A DNA stretch of 36,075 nt from Spirochaetaceae bacterium UBA6243 (GCA_002441395.1 DJVZ01000027.1:1-36075), one strand, 5' to 3'; shown: positions 23,332 through 32,315, counted from the stretch's first letter. Notes: a model not told the origin generated them from the letters alone. Numbers and translations: made by a program.

Positions 23332-24855
23332 ATGAGCACAGGGAACCGTCCATCCAATCCGCCACAGCAAAGTGCCATAAAAATCGGCAAAAAGGCTTTT
23401 TTGCTCTCCGCGGGCATCATCTTATTCCTCATGCTGATATCGGGCATTCTGACAATCGTCCTGCCTCCGGGGGAATATCAGAGGATTGTTCAGGATGGCA
23501 AAACGCTTGTAGTGAATGGAACATATCACTCTGTTCCCAGGCCCGATTACCCCGCATGGCGATGGTTGACCGCTCCTATTGAGGTTCTATTTTCCCAGGA
23601 CAACCTGACGCTCATTACGATTATCATTTTCATCTTCTGCGTGGGCGGCTCGATCGCCATCCTTGAGGGCGCGGGCGTCATGGAAGAACTCATCCATAAG
23701 CTTGTCCGGCGTTTTTCGAGACGCAAGTACTTCCTCATCGCACTTGTCATTCTCTTTTTTATGGCGATATCAAGCTTTATCGGCGTGTACGAAGGTATGG
23801 TGCCCATGATCATCTTCATTGTCCCCCTCGCGATATCGCTGGGCTGGGACTCGCTCACAGGCCTCGGCATGAGTCTTTTGCCCCTCGCTTTCGGGTTTGC
23901 CTCGGCGGTCACCAACCCCTTTACGATTGCGGTGGCACAGAGGATCGCCGACCTCCCGCTGTTCTCGGGCGCATGGTTCAGAATCATATTTTTCATTGTA
24001 GTGTATATAATTGTTACTATGTTCGTCATCCTTCACGCAAAAAGAGTTGAGCGGGACCCCAGCTCTTCCCCCACATTCAAGGAAGACGAGGCCATCCGCG
24101 CTTCGTTGGGCGAAAAACAGAGCGCCACGGCGCAAGCTGCTGCTGAGGGCGAAGCCGGAAGTCTGGCGAGCCCGGAGGACAGCCTATCGAAGGCCAAGAC
24201 AAAGGGACTCATCTGGTTCGCCGTCTGCATCGGAATCGCGATGATCATCGTCCTCGTGACCGCGCGGATGCCAGGGCTCTCGGACCTGGCCTTCCCGATC
24301 ATGGCGTTGCTGTTTCTGATTGGGGGCATTGGGGGAGGTCTTCTTGCGCAGATGAAGATGGGCAGTATAGTGAAGACCTTTCTTCAGGGTGCCGCCAACC
24401 TCGCGCCTGGAATCGTGCTCATCCTCATGGCATACAGTGTCAAGCACATCATCATCTCCGGCAAAATCATGGACACCATACTCCACGGCGCGGCGACGCT
24501 CATCGCCCAGGCACCTCCGCTCTCGGCCGCGTTCCTCGTCTATGCCACAACCCTGGTGATGAATTTCTTCATCGGATCGGCGAGCGCAAAAGCCTTCCTG
24601 ATGATGCCCCTGCTCACGCCGCTTGCGGACCTGGTCGGCATTACCCGTCAGACGGCCGTGCTCGCGTTCGATTTTGGCGATGGGTTTTCCAATATGATCT
24701 TTCCGACAAACGCCTTGCTCCTGATTGCGCTGTCGTTCACGGTGGTGAGTTATCCGCAATGGATGCGCTGGACGTGGAAGCTGCAGGCGATAATGCTCCT
24801 CGTCACTTCGATCTTTCTGGGAATCGCCGTCGCGATTCACTTCGGACCGTTCTGA
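23332..24855 (+). CDS. YfcC/DcuC-like multi-pass permease
   Basis: A 507-residue integral membrane protein of the C4-dicarboxylate anaerobic carrier (DcuC/YfcC) family. About twelve hydrophobic segments are seen. Family features include IVLPPGEYQR after the first helix, the GGSIAILEGAGVMEELI segment, SFIGVYEGMVPMIIFIVPLA, and FASAVTNPFTIAVAQ with its conserved TNPFT. A hydrophilic, alanine- and serine-rich loop at about 240-285 links the two halves. AAAGGAG precedes the ATG. It lies 57 bases after tyrA with no terminator seen, so it is likely part of the aro transcript. The name covers carriers of dicarboxylates, basic amino acids or peptides; the substrate here is unknown, though an aromatic compound or precursor is an idea from context. 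Confidence 0.85.
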   Translation: MSTGNRPSNPPQQSAIKIGKKAFLLSAGIILFLMLISGILTIVLPPGEYQRIVQDGKTLVVNGTYHSVPRPDYPAWRWLTAPIEVLFSQDNLTLITIIIFIFCVGGSIAILEGAGVMEELIHKLVRRFSRRKYFLIALVILFFMAISSFIGVYEGMVPMIIFIVPLAISLGWDSLTGLGMSLLPLAFGFASAVTNPFTIAVAQRIADLPLFSGAWFRIIFFIVVYIIVTMFVILHAKRVERDPSSSPTFKEDEAIRASLGEKQSATAQAAAEGEAGSLASPEDSLSKAKTKGLIWFAVCIGIAMIIVLVTARMPGLSDLAFPIMALLFLIGGIGGGLLAQMKMGSIVKTFLQGAANLAPGIVLILMAYSVKHIIISGKIMDTILHGAATLIAQAPPLSAAFLVYATTLVMNFFIGSASAKAFLMMPLLTPLADLVGITRQTAVLAFDFGDGFSNMIFPTNALLLIALSFTVVSYPQWMRWTWKLQAIMLLVTSIFLGIAVAIHFGPF

Positions 24856-24859
24856 TGGC

Positions 24860-26161
24860 CTAGTGTAGGAGAATCGACGCGAGGTCTTCGAAAAAGCCCG
24901 GCCAGGATTTGGACACACACTCTGTGTCCTCGATGTGAACTTCGCCCTCTGCGGCGAGGGCGGCGACCGCGGCCGCCATCGCGATGCGGTGATCTTTCCA
25001 GGAAGAGACAGTGCCTCCACGCAGGTGTCCGCCGCTCACCTGCATCTCGTCGCCTTCAATAGAGACTTCGACACCGAGAGTGCCGAATGTCGTCCGCAAA
25101 GCCGACGCCCGGTCACTTTCTTTTGAGGCGAGGCGGTGCACGCCCCTGATGCGTGATATCCCGCGGATCGCGCACGCAAGCGCCACCAGAGGCGGAAAGA
25201 TGTCCGGGCAATCGGTCGCGTCGAAGCTGAAGGGAACGAGTTTCCCCGGTTTTACGATGAGGTCGGAGCCTTCAAAGCGAAGGTCAGCGCCGGCCACGGA
25301 GAGGACCTCCGCGATTGCCCTGTCTGGCTGCTTCGAACCCCAAGACAGGCCTCGTATGCGGAGTCCCTCCTCTCTGCCCGCTATTGCCGCGGCGACCGCG
25401 AGGAAGGCCCCTCCGCTCCAGTCGCCCTCGACATGAATATCGGAGGCCCTGTACGACTGCCCTCCCTTTATAAAAAAAGTGGCGCCATCTTCTTCCTTTT
25501 CGACATGAACACCAAAGTGTGCACACATTTCCAGAGTCAAATCGAGATAACCCGCGCTCACGAGGTTTTCGACCTCGATTTCGGAATCGCCGGGCAAGAG
25601 CGGCAGCGCGATGAGCAGCCCTGTTATGAGCTGGGAACTACCCTTCGCGTCAATCGTGGCCCGCTTTGAACGGAGGGGTCCCCGGATGGTCAGCGGGGGC
25701 CTGCCGCCGTTCGAAGCGCAGCGGGCGCCGAATATGTTCAGGGAGCTCTCCACCATGTGCATGGGCCGCCGCATGAGGGAACCCTCCCCCGTCAGCCGCA
25801 CTTCATCCTCCAAAAGGGCGACAACCGGCGAGAACATTCTCATGCAGAGGCCCGACTCGCCGCAGGAAATCTCCAGGGGCCGCTCCGGAGACCGATGGCC
25901 TCCTCTCCCCCTAGGGGATTCCTTCTGAAAAAAGGGCGACCCGTCAATCTCTATGATGCCCCCACCCTCCCGCACCTCAGCCCCAAGCTTCTGGGCGATG
26001 CGCAGCGCCGCCCGGGAGTCGGCGCACACGGGAGCCCCTTCAATCCTGCTCGTGCCGCGCCCCAGGATCGCACATGCGATCGCGCGCTGCATGGCGCTTT
26101 TCGATGCGGGGGCGCGGATGCTGCCCCCTACCGCCGCTGGATGCATTGTTCGAGTTTCCAT
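24860..26161 (-). CDS. aroA: 3-phosphoshikimate 1-carboxyvinyltransferase (EPSP synthase)
   Basis: A 433-residue enzyme that joins shikimate 3-phosphate with PEP, the step before chorismate synthase. The N-terminal substrate motif IRAPASKSAMQRAIACAIL is present, then LTGEGSLMRRPM, SSQLITGLLIALPL, GDWSGGAFLAVAAAI, ATDCPDIFPPLVALA with the catalytic aspartate, LASKESDRASAL and DHRIAMAAAVAAL. In place of the common LGNAGTAMRPL loop it has CGESGLCMRMF, so the positions matching E. coli T97 and P101 are L and M by eye alignment. The ATG at 26161 has GAGGAA eight bases upstream. It converges with the YfcC-like gene, separated by four bases, and is transcribed on its own, away from the other aro genes. 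Confidence 0.94.
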   Translation of the reverse strand: METRTMHPAAVGGSIRAPASKSAMQRAIACAILGRGTSRIEGAPVCADSRAALRIAQKLGAEVREGGGIIEIDGSPFFQKESPRGRGGHRSPERPLEISCGESGLCMRMFSPVVALLEDEVRLTGEGSLMRRPMHMVESSLNIFGARCASNGGRPPLTIRGPLRSKRATIDAKGSSQLITGLLIALPLLPGDSEIEVENLVSAGYLDLTLEMCAHFGVHVEKEEDGATFFIKGGQSYRASDIHVEGDWSGGAFLAVAAAIAGREEGLRIRGLSWGSKQPDRAIAEVLSVAGADLRFEGSDLIVKPGKLVPFSFDATDCPDIFPPLVALACAIRGISRIRGVHRLASKESDRASALRTTFGTLGVEVSIEGDEMQVSGGHLRGGTVSSWKDHRIAMAAAVAALAAEGEVHIEDTECVSKSWPGFFEDLASILLH

Positions 26162-26181
26162 GCACTGTTCCTCTGTCGCTG

Positions 26182-26190
26182 GTTATACCA
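26182..26190 (-). promoter_or_regulatory. Extended -10 promoter candidate for aroA
   Basis: TGGTATAAC on the minus strand fits an extended -10 element (TGn then TATAAT-like). No clear -35 is needed for such promoters and none is evident. It lies 20 bases before the aroA ATG and downstream of the gdhA terminator, so aroA would have its own promoter. Confidence 0.35.
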
Positions 26191-26230
26191 TATCGGCGCC
26201 CGCCTCGTCCCCTGCGGACGCACCGACCGC

Positions 26231-26259
26231 AAAAAAAGCGGTCTTCCGAAGAAGGCCGC
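26231..26259 (-). terminator. Intrinsic terminator of gdhA
   Basis: On the minus strand a nine-pair stem (26251-26259 with 26238-26246, one G-U pair, loop of four) is followed at once by seven T (complement of 26231-26237). It begins about 30 bases after the gdhA stop. It insulates gdhA from aroA. Confidence 0.88.
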
Positions 26260-26287
26260 TGTATAGAGCTGGTTGCTGAAACCGGGG

Positions 26288-27634
26288 TTACACCAAACCC
26301 TGGGCGATCATCGCGTCCGCCACCTTCTTGAAGCCCGCGATGTTCGCGCCGACAACGTAGTTGCCCTCAAAGCCGTACTTGGCCGACGTCTCGACGCAGG
26401 CCCTGTGGATGTTGATCATGATCTCGTGCAGGCGGTGATCGACCTCCTCGGCGCTCCATGCCAGCCGCATCGAATTCTGGCTCATTTCGAGACCGCTCGT
26501 CGCGACGCCGCCCGCATTCGCCGCCTTGCCCGGCGCAAACGGTATTTTCTTTTCTATAAAGAGTTTCCACGCTTCGGGAGTGCAGCCCATATTCGAAACT
26601 TCAACGACGATCTTTACGCCATTTTCGATGAGAGCCTTCGCATCCTCGCCGTTGAGTTCGTTCTGAATGGCGCAGGGCATGGCGATGTCGACTTTCTGCT
26701 CCCAGGGCTTTTTGCCTTTGTAGAACACGGCCTTCGGGAATTTCTTGACATATGTCTCGACTTTGTTGCGGTCGATGATGAGCATCTCCTCGAGATATTC
26801 CCACTTCTCCTGCGTGCCCACACCATCAGGGTCGTAGACATAGCCGTCGGGACCGGAGATGGTGACGACCTTCGCTCCGAGCTGGCTCGCCTTGATGCAA
26901 GCACCCCATGCGACGTTTCCAAATCCAGATACCGAGACGGTCTTTCCCTTCAGCGAATCATTCTTGAGCTTGAGCATCTCCTCGGCGAAATAGACCGCGC
27001 CGAATCCCGTGGCTTCCGGTCTGATCAAAGAGCCCCCAAAGGACAAGCCCTTGCCGGTAAAGACGCCCGTAAATTCATTGGCCAACCGCTTGTACTGGCC
27101 GAACATGTAGCCGACTTCGCGCCCGCCGACACCGATATCGCCTGCCGGGACATCCGTGTCGGGGCCGATGTGGCGATAGAGTTCAGTCACAAAACTTTGG
27201 CAGAAACGCATAATCTCATTGTCGCTCTTGCCGTTCGGATCGAAGTCCGAACCGCCCTTACCGCCGCCCATCGGGAGGCCTGTAAGGGAATTCTTGAATA
27301 TTTGCTCGAATGCGAGGAACTTGAGCGTGGAGAGGGTGACTTTGGGGTGGAACCGGATACCGCCTTTGTACGGCCCTATGGCTGAATTGAACTGTACGCG
27401 GTAGCCGCGGTTGATATGATATTCGCCCTTGTCATCGACCCAGGGCACGCGGAACATCACGACGCGCTCGGGCTCGATAATGCGCTCGAGGATCTTTTGC
27501 TGACGATATTTCGGCTCCGCCTCGATAAGTGGCGTAATGGATTCCAGGACTTCCTCAGAGGCTTGAAGGAATTCGCTTTCCCACGGATAACGAGCGCGGA
27601 GTCCATCCAGCACCTCTTTTATGTAGGAATTCAT
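26288..27634 (-). CDS. gdhA: NADP-type glutamate dehydrogenase
   Basis: A 448-residue hexameric glutamate dehydrogenase that interconverts 2-oxoglutarate plus ammonium with glutamate, probably in the assimilatory direction. The substrate segment QFNSAIGPYKGGIRFHP (81-97) and the catalytic lysine K126 in PMGGGKGGSDFDP are present, as is D166 in VPAGDIGVGGREVGYM. The nucleotide domain has VSVSGFGNVAWGA. Length and the N-terminal YPWESEFLQASEEV fit the small NADP-dependent bacterial family. The ATG at 27634 has a strong GGAGG, and its own promoter and terminator mark it as a single-gene unit. Confidence 0.96.
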   Translation of the reverse strand: MNSYIKEVLDGLRARYPWESEFLQASEEVLESITPLIEAEPKYRQQKILERIIEPERVVMFRVPWVDDKGEYHINRGYRVQFNSAIGPYKGGIRFHPKVTLSTLKFLAFEQIFKNSLTGLPMGGGKGGSDFDPNGKSDNEIMRFCQSFVTELYRHIGPDTDVPAGDIGVGGREVGYMFGQYKRLANEFTGVFTGKGLSFGGSLIRPEATGFGAVYFAEEMLKLKNDSLKGKTVSVSGFGNVAWGACIKASQLGAKVVTISGPDGYVYDPDGVGTQEKWEYLEEMLIIDRNKVETYVKKFPKAVFYKGKKPWEQKVDIAMPCAIQNELNGEDAKALIENGVKIVVEVSNMGCTPEAWKLFIEKKIPFAPGKAANAGGVATSGLEMSQNSMRLAWSAEEVDHRLHEIMINIHRACVETSAKYGFEGNYVVGANIAGFKKVADAMIAQGLV

Positions 27635-27694
27635 GTCTCCCTCCTTTCAGGGGTTGTTCATATTCATTCTGCTGACAGGATGCCAACTCGATTA

Positions 27695-27723
27695 ATTCTA
27701 TACCTACTTATCGAATCGTGCAA
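27695..27723 (-). promoter_or_regulatory. Candidate gdhA promoter
   Basis: On the minus strand TTGCAC (27718-27723) and TAGAAT (27695-27700) lie 17 bases apart, about 60 bases before the gdhA start. The -10 matches five of six positions; the -35 only three. Confidence 0.42.
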
Positions 27724-27754
27724 GCAAAATTGATATTTGAAACGTCGTTTTGAT

Positions 27755-28555
27755 TTATGAAATTGACACGTGCTCTCCATGCTCATCATTTTCTGAGATA
27801 TCGATGCGGTCAATGCGAATTGTAATGAGCCGGTGGCCTTCCATCGCTTCGACACTGAATTGCAGGTCTCCTGCCGTAACTTGCTCTCCCGCTGAAGGAA
27901 TGCGCTCAAAAAGATCGAAGACATATCCCGCAAGGCTATCATATTCACCCGAAGGCAGCTGTGATCCGATCGTTTCGTTGATGTCTTCAAGGCGAATGCG
28001 CGCATCGCAGCGCCAGGCATTTTCGCCAATTTTTACGATCTGTTCGGCTTCTTCATCGAATTCATCCTGGATTTCACCTACAATTTCTTCAATTATGTCT
28101 TCAAGGCTTATGATGCCCGCAGTGCCGCCATACTCATCCACGGCAATAGCTATGTGCACGTGACGGCGCCTGAATTCCTTCAGAAGGGTATCAATCCGCT
28201 TTGTTTCAGGCACAAAATACGGCGGGCGCATGAGACTCTTCAGCTCGAGCGGCTCTTTCTTCACGAGCGCGGCGAGGACATCCTTCGCATAGAGTATTCC
28301 GACTATGTTATCGATGGTGCCCGAGTATACGGGAATGCGCGAATGCCCCGATTCCACCAGTGTTGCAAGAATCTCATCGATTGTTGTTGTATCCTCGACA
28401 CATACCGTATCGGTGCGAGGCACCATCACATCCCGGACTATTTTTTCTGGAAGATGCTCTACTCCTTCAATCATCTCACGCTGTTCTTCAACAGATTCGT
28501 CCTGCGGCAGATCTGTCTTCGTGCGAGCGCCGAAAAACTGAGTAAAAAGGCTCAT
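27755..28555 (-). CDS. corC: CorC/HlyC-type CBS-domain protein
   Basis: A 266-residue soluble protein with a tandem CBS pair (about residues 40-155: VRDVMVPRTDTVCVEDTTTIDEIL, GHSRIPVYSGTIDNIVGIL, AIAVDEYGGTAGIISLEDIIEEIVGEI) and a C-terminal CorC_HlyC domain (about 175-255). It lacks the membrane DUF21 domain of the longer relatives. In enterobacteria CorC is linked to magnesium/cobalt efflux; the molecular role is not settled. The start at 28555 is an ATG that overlaps the ybeY stop (ATGA), favoured over an upstream in-frame ATG within ybeY. The phoH-ybeY-corC neighbourhood is widely conserved in bacteria, which supports the assignment. It is the last gene of that operon. Confidence 0.88.
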   Translation of the reverse strand: MSLFTQFFGARTKTDLPQDESVEEQREMIEGVEHLPEKIVRDVMVPRTDTVCVEDTTTIDEILATLVESGHSRIPVYSGTIDNIVGILYAKDVLAALVKKEPLELKSLMRPPYFVPETKRIDTLLKEFRRRHVHIAIAVDEYGGTAGIISLEDIIEEIVGEIQDEFDEEAEQIVKIGENAWRCDARIRLEDINETIGSQLPSGEYDSLAGYVFDLFERIPSAGEQVTAGDLQFSVEAMEGHRLITIRIDRIDISENDEHGEHVSIS

Positions 28556-29013
28556 AGAATGGCATTCCCTCCCAATTGGCACAGAAGTCTTTCCTGCAGT
28601 TCCAGCATGGACTGATCGGCCGAACTATCTTCATGGTCCATGCCGGACAAGTGCAGAATGCCATGAATGATGAGGCGGCGCAATTCTTCATCTTCCGTGA
28701 CTTCGAACTCGGCGGCGTTGCGCCGAAGTGCTGGAATACTTATGACGACATCCCCGGCAATATAGATATTTTCACCCTGTTCTACCGGCTCAAATTCTCC
28801 AAGCGAAAATGAAAGTACGTCTGTGGGCGAATCAATGTGCCTGTAGTCCCGATTGAGTGCCTGTATGGTAGCGTCGTCGCACAAGGTCAGTGAAACCTGC
28901 CAATCGCGCTTTTCGAGGAGATCGAGCACGGAAAGCGCAAAATCAGCGGCCCTCTGAGCCCAAATCGGCTCTTCTATACCGATGATTGAATAGAACACCT
29001 CGTTTCCATTCAT
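28552..29013 (-). CDS. ybeY: Endoribonuclease YbeY (rRNA maturation factor)
   Basis: A 153-residue zinc metalloprotein acting in 16S rRNA 3' end maturation and ribosome quality control. The zinc motif is complete: H117, H121 and H127 in HGILHLSGMDH. The conserved strand and loop TDVLSFSLGE (64-73) and the GDVVIS segment (88-92) are as expected. The ATG at 29013 overlaps the pgpH stop as ATGA, and the gene end overlaps corC the same way, so it lies in the middle of a tightly coupled operon. Confidence 0.94.
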   Translation of the reverse strand: MNGNEVFYSIIGIEEPIWAQRAADFALSVLDLLEKRDWQVSLTLCDDATIQALNRDYRHIDSPTDVLSFSLGEFEPVEQGENIYIAGDVVISIPALRRNAAEFEVTEDEELRRLIIHGILHLSGMDHEDSSADQSMLELQERLLCQLGGNAIL

Positions 29014-31211
29014 TGCTTTTCCTGCTCCGGATACTCGATACGAGTGTGCATCTGCGACTGCAAAATCCGTAAAAATGCTTTTTCTGCAACATCTATATCG
29101 TGCAATGTGAGCTCGCTTTCCTCAAGCTGTCCATTCGTGATCTTGTGCAAAACAAGCTGGTGCACAAGCTGCTCCAGCTTCGCGGCATTCGGATTTTTAA
29201 GAGAGCGCGAAGCAGCTTCTACTGTATCGGCGAGCATGACAACTGCCGCTTCTTTGCTCCTCGGCCGCTCGCCCTGATAGCTGTACGATTGCACATCGGC
29301 CTCGTTCGGCGAGTCCTTCGCCTTGTTGATGATGGCCTCCATCACGGAGTTACCATGATGCTGGCCAATGATGTCGATGACCTCTTTGGGAAGCCCAATC
29401 TCCCGTGCCCGTTCAACGCCGTCCTTTACGTGGCGGCGGATGATGCTCGCGGAGAGCGTCGGGTTGATTTCATCGTGTCTGTTGATGCCCTTCTGGTTTT
29501 CGGTAAAGTATTCAGGATGATCGATTTTGCCAATGTCATGATAATAAGCCCCGATACGTGCCAGAAGAGGATTTGCACCGACGTCCTTCGCCGCCGTCTC
29601 TGCAAGATGGGCGACATTCATCGAGTGCGCATAGGTGCCGGGCGCGTTGGACAGCATCTCCTTCAGGACAGGGGCGTTGATGTCCGCCAGCTCCATGAGC
29701 CTGAACTGTGTCGCCTTGTCGAGAATGCGCTCAAAAAGCGGCAACAGAAGCAGAATAAAGGAACCGCCCGCAAAACCATTCAGCGCTCCCAGGCCCATGG
29801 CCTGAAAGACCTCGGCCGCAGTGGGCTTCTGATTGAACAGCAGTACAACTGCCAAGAGCGCCTGTACGAGCGCTTGCAGCACCGCCGCCCGGGCCAGCAT
29901 GATCCTTGTGCGCGCCGTGCGCATCGTGAGCGTTGCAGATACTCCCGCCAACAGAATGCCAATCATGAATTGCGCATTGAGGTTGGTCGCGGCACCTGTC
30001 AGGAAAAACGAGATCAAACTGAAGAAAATGCCTGTCCGCGGCCCGTAAAGCAGGGAAACAAGGCCCGCGAACAGCGATGCAGGGACGAAAAGAGCGCCGC
30101 GCGAGAGATCCTTTGTATCGAGCACATTCTGAACTGCCAAAATCCAGTAGAACAGTATGAGCAGCGAAAGAAGCAAGAATATGAGTGAAGGACGATCATT
30201 TGGAAAATCGGACAAATCCTTTATGCGCGCCAGGAGAAAACCCAAAAGCGACGCAATGAGGAGCAGGCCGAGGTCTGTAAGGAGAACTCCCACGTCGGAA
30301 ACAAGGATTGCGGACCGGATCGTCTTTATTTGCTGATACACCTCAGGCGTGATAAGTTCGCCCTTTCGTACAAGAATTTCATTGCGGCTTACGAAGCGGG
30401 TCACGGGTTCTACATTCGCGCGCGCCGAGGCGATGCGCTTTTCTGAAAGGCTCTGATCAAAAAAAGTGTTCTCTTTCAGCAGGGCCTTCGCAAGGAGACG
30501 GACATATTGTTTCAGGGATTCGGGGATGCGCCGTGCATCCATTTCATCTTCAAGGCGATTGCCGAGATTTGCAAGCGTGACCATGCCGTTCACCGCCAGC
30601 TGTTCACTCTCTTCTCTGCCGTTCAGCGTTCTGACAAGCTCATAATAATTTGGATTGAAGCGGTCGAACACGCCGTCCGGCACTGAAACGATTCCCTTGT
30701 CCAAGAGGCTTTCGACGATATCGCTCACATAGACAAATGTCTGCGAATTCAGCTTCGCGCGAACAATGGTGGCATACTGTTCAGGCTGCAAAAAATCCGG
30801 AAACCGGCTGCTCAATAGAAGTCCAAGCGCATCTGCACCTCCGGATTCTCCATTGACAAGCTGCAAATAATACGAAGTAAAGGCTTCCGTCTTTTCCCGG
30901 ATGGACGAAGTAATTTTGTCATCCAGCACAAAGACTGCAAGTACAAGCCGCTCCTCTGCGAGGATCTTGCGCTGAGTGGCTTCCTTGTCGGTATATACGG
31001 TGTCTTTGCCCGCGTATATGTCTGTCTCTGCAATTTTGCCGGCCTCAACAGACTTGAGAGAGTTGCTCCTTCCTATTGAGGACGGACCCAACAAAAAAAG
31101 GCCAACCGCAGCTATTACTATTGTGCCCACAAAAAACCACATCGACGGCTTTATTGAACCAAGCCATCTGATCACCTTGCGAAGAAACGTTTCTTCACTA
31201 TTCTTTTTCAT
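29010..31211 (-). CDS. pgpH: 7TM-HD family cyclic-di-AMP phosphodiesterase (PgpH-like)
   Basis: A 733-residue membrane protein. Residues 24-42 are a membrane anchor, followed by an extracytoplasmic domain of about 250 residues (7TMR-HDED). About seven membrane helices follow between 300 and 495, and then a cytoplasmic HD domain. The HD residues are H529 (GTYAHSMNVAHLAE), H558 and D559 (YYHDIGKIDHPEYF), H594 and H618/H619 (IGQHHGNS). In Listeria PgpH this domain hydrolyses cyclic-di-AMP to pApA; the same role is inferred here. A diadenylate cyclase gene is not in the window. The gene overlaps phoH by 14 bases and ybeY by four. Confidence 0.92.
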   Translation of the reverse strand: MKKNSEETFLRKVIRWLGSIKPSMWFFVGTIVIAAVGLFLLGPSSIGRSNSLKSVEAGKIAETDIYAGKDTVYTDKEATQRKILAEERLVLAVFVLDDKITSSIREKTEAFTSYYLQLVNGESGGADALGLLLSSRFPDFLQPEQYATIVRAKLNSQTFVYVSDIVESLLDKGIVSVPDGVFDRFNPNYYELVRTLNGREESEQLAVNGMVTLANLGNRLEDEMDARRIPESLKQYVRLLAKALLKENTFFDQSLSEKRIASARANVEPVTRFVSRNEILVRKGELITPEVYQQIKTIRSAILVSDVGVLLTDLGLLLIASLLGFLLARIKDLSDFPNDRPSLIFLLLSLLILFYWILAVQNVLDTKDLSRGALFVPASLFAGLVSLLYGPRTGIFFSLISFFLTGAATNLNAQFMIGILLAGVSATLTMRTARTRIMLARAAVLQALVQALLAVVLLFNQKPTAAEVFQAMGLGALNGFAGGSFILLLLPLFERILDKATQFRLMELADINAPVLKEMLSNAPGTYAHSMNVAHLAETAAKDVGANPLLARIGAYYHDIGKIDHPEYFTENQKGINRHDEINPTLSASIIRRHVKDGVERAREIGLPKEVIDIIGQHHGNSVMEAIINKAKDSPNEADVQSYSYQGERPRSKEAAVVMLADTVEAASRSLKNPNAAKLEQLVHQLVLHKITNGQLEESELTLHDIDVAEKAFLRILQSQMHTRIEYPEQEKQ

Positions 31212-32190
31212 ACGCTTCTATTATCTTCCGCACCAAAGGGCTGCGAACTACGTCGCGGGCGTCGAGCCTCGAGACAAAGACCTCATCGATATGCTCAAGA
31301 AGGGCGGCTGCGTGGACAAGGCCCGATTCAGTCTTCTTGGGGAGATCTATCTGGGTGATATCTCCTGTAACGATCGCTTTCGTCCGTTCGCCAAGGCGTG
31401 TGAGGAACATCTTCATCTGCTCTTTCGTCGTATTCTGACCTTCATCCAGAATGACGATGCAGTTTGTGAGGCTCCGGCCCCGCATATAGGCGAGCGGTGC
31501 AACTTCGATGGCCCTGCTCTCTTCCAGGCGATGAATGGTCTCATAAGGAACCAGGGCTTCCATCGCATCATAGAGAGGCCGAAGATATGGATTTATTTTT
31601 TGTTCCAAATCCCCCGGCAGATAACCAAGACTCTCGCCAGCCTCTACGACAGGACGCGTTAAAACCAGCTTCCGCCTCGATCGTGTCATAAGCTCGCGCA
31701 GCGCATATGCCATTGCGAGATATGTCTTTCCCGTTCCTGCCGGACCAATCGCAAAAACGAGATCATGGCTTGCGATGCCTTGGAGATAGAGGCTCTGTCC
31801 GCCCGAGCGCGGGAATACTTTGCCAAAGCCATTTGGAATTTGAATGCAGGTATCGAGAAACTTGGAGACTTCGCTTTGGCCTTCTTCTGGGGCATTATCC
31901 GGACCCCTGGAATGATTTTGGCCACCCTCGGGGGTAAGCTCCGCATGCAGTGCAATGATAAGCTCTGGGGTTGCCGGTACACCCTCTTCTATCGATGTCC
32001 CGATTGCACTGACAAGGCGGGGAAAAAGATCGAGGGCCTTTTTGTCCTCGCTCTCGATGAACAGTTCGTTTCCTCTTGTGAGGACGCGGGCACCTAAAAG
32101 ACTGCTGATCACAGAAAGATTATAATCATTCGCCCCGCAAAGTTCAGCGAGTAATTGTGTGTCTTCAAGAACAATATGTGAAGGACTCAA
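31198..32190 (-). CDS. phoH: PhoH-like ATPase (YbeZ)
   Basis: A 330-residue cytoplasmic P-loop ATPase of the PhoH family, thought to work with YbeY in RNA metabolism. Walker A is GPAGTGKT (149-156) and Walker B is CIVILDEGQNTT. The N-terminal KH-like region and the conserved NGFGKVFPRSGGQ precede the ATPase core; TRPVVEAGESLGYLPGDLEQKI follows. I place the start at a TTG (32190), because GGGAG ends five bases before it; a GTG two codons upstream overlaps that site and is less likely. No ATG is available near the N-terminus. It is the first gene of the phoH-pgpH-ybeY-corC operon. Confidence 0.93.
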   Translation of the reverse strand: MSPSHIVLEDTQLLAELCGANDYNLSVISSLLGARVLTRGNELFIESEDKKALDLFPRLVSAIGTSIEEGVPATPELIIALHAELTPEGGQNHSRGPDNAPEEGQSEVSKFLDTCIQIPNGFGKVFPRSGGQSLYLQGIASHDLVFAIGPAGTGKTYLAMAYALRELMTRSRRKLVLTRPVVEAGESLGYLPGDLEQKINPYLRPLYDAMEALVPYETIHRLEESRAIEVAPLAYMRGRSLTNCIVILDEGQNTTKEQMKMFLTRLGERTKAIVTGDITQIDLPKKTESGLVHAAALLEHIDEVFVSRLDARDVVRSPLVRKIIEAYEKE

Positions 32191-32227
32191 TCGCACTCCC
32201 GATTTATGAAAAACTACTCTACATGTT

Positions 32228-32256
32228 AATATACTATGATATACGACGTCTTTCCA
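32228..32256 (-). promoter_or_regulatory. Candidate promoter of the phoH-pgpH-ybeY-corC operon
   Basis: On the minus strand TGGAAA (32251-32256) and TATATT (32228-32233) are separated by 17 bases. They match consensus at four and five positions. The predicted start of transcription is about 30 bases before the phoH start codon. Confidence 0.45.
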
Positions 32257-32315
32257 GCCTTTTCGTATCTACCCGGAACAGCGCTCATGCTGAGTGGGGT
32301 TCATCGGCTTTTGGC

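Noticed and set aside
24856..24859. Terminator between the convergent YfcC-like gene and aroA
   Set aside because: The stops are only four bases apart and no hairpin with a T-run was found at either end.
26273..27385. Plus-strand open frame of about 370 codons opposite gdhA
   Set aside because: gdhA is complete with promoter, ribosome binding site and terminator; the opposite frame has no ribosome binding site or recognisable motif.
27720..27740. Short inverted repeat AAACGACGTTT after corC as terminator
   Set aside because: The stem has five pairs with a one-base loop and no T-run follows.
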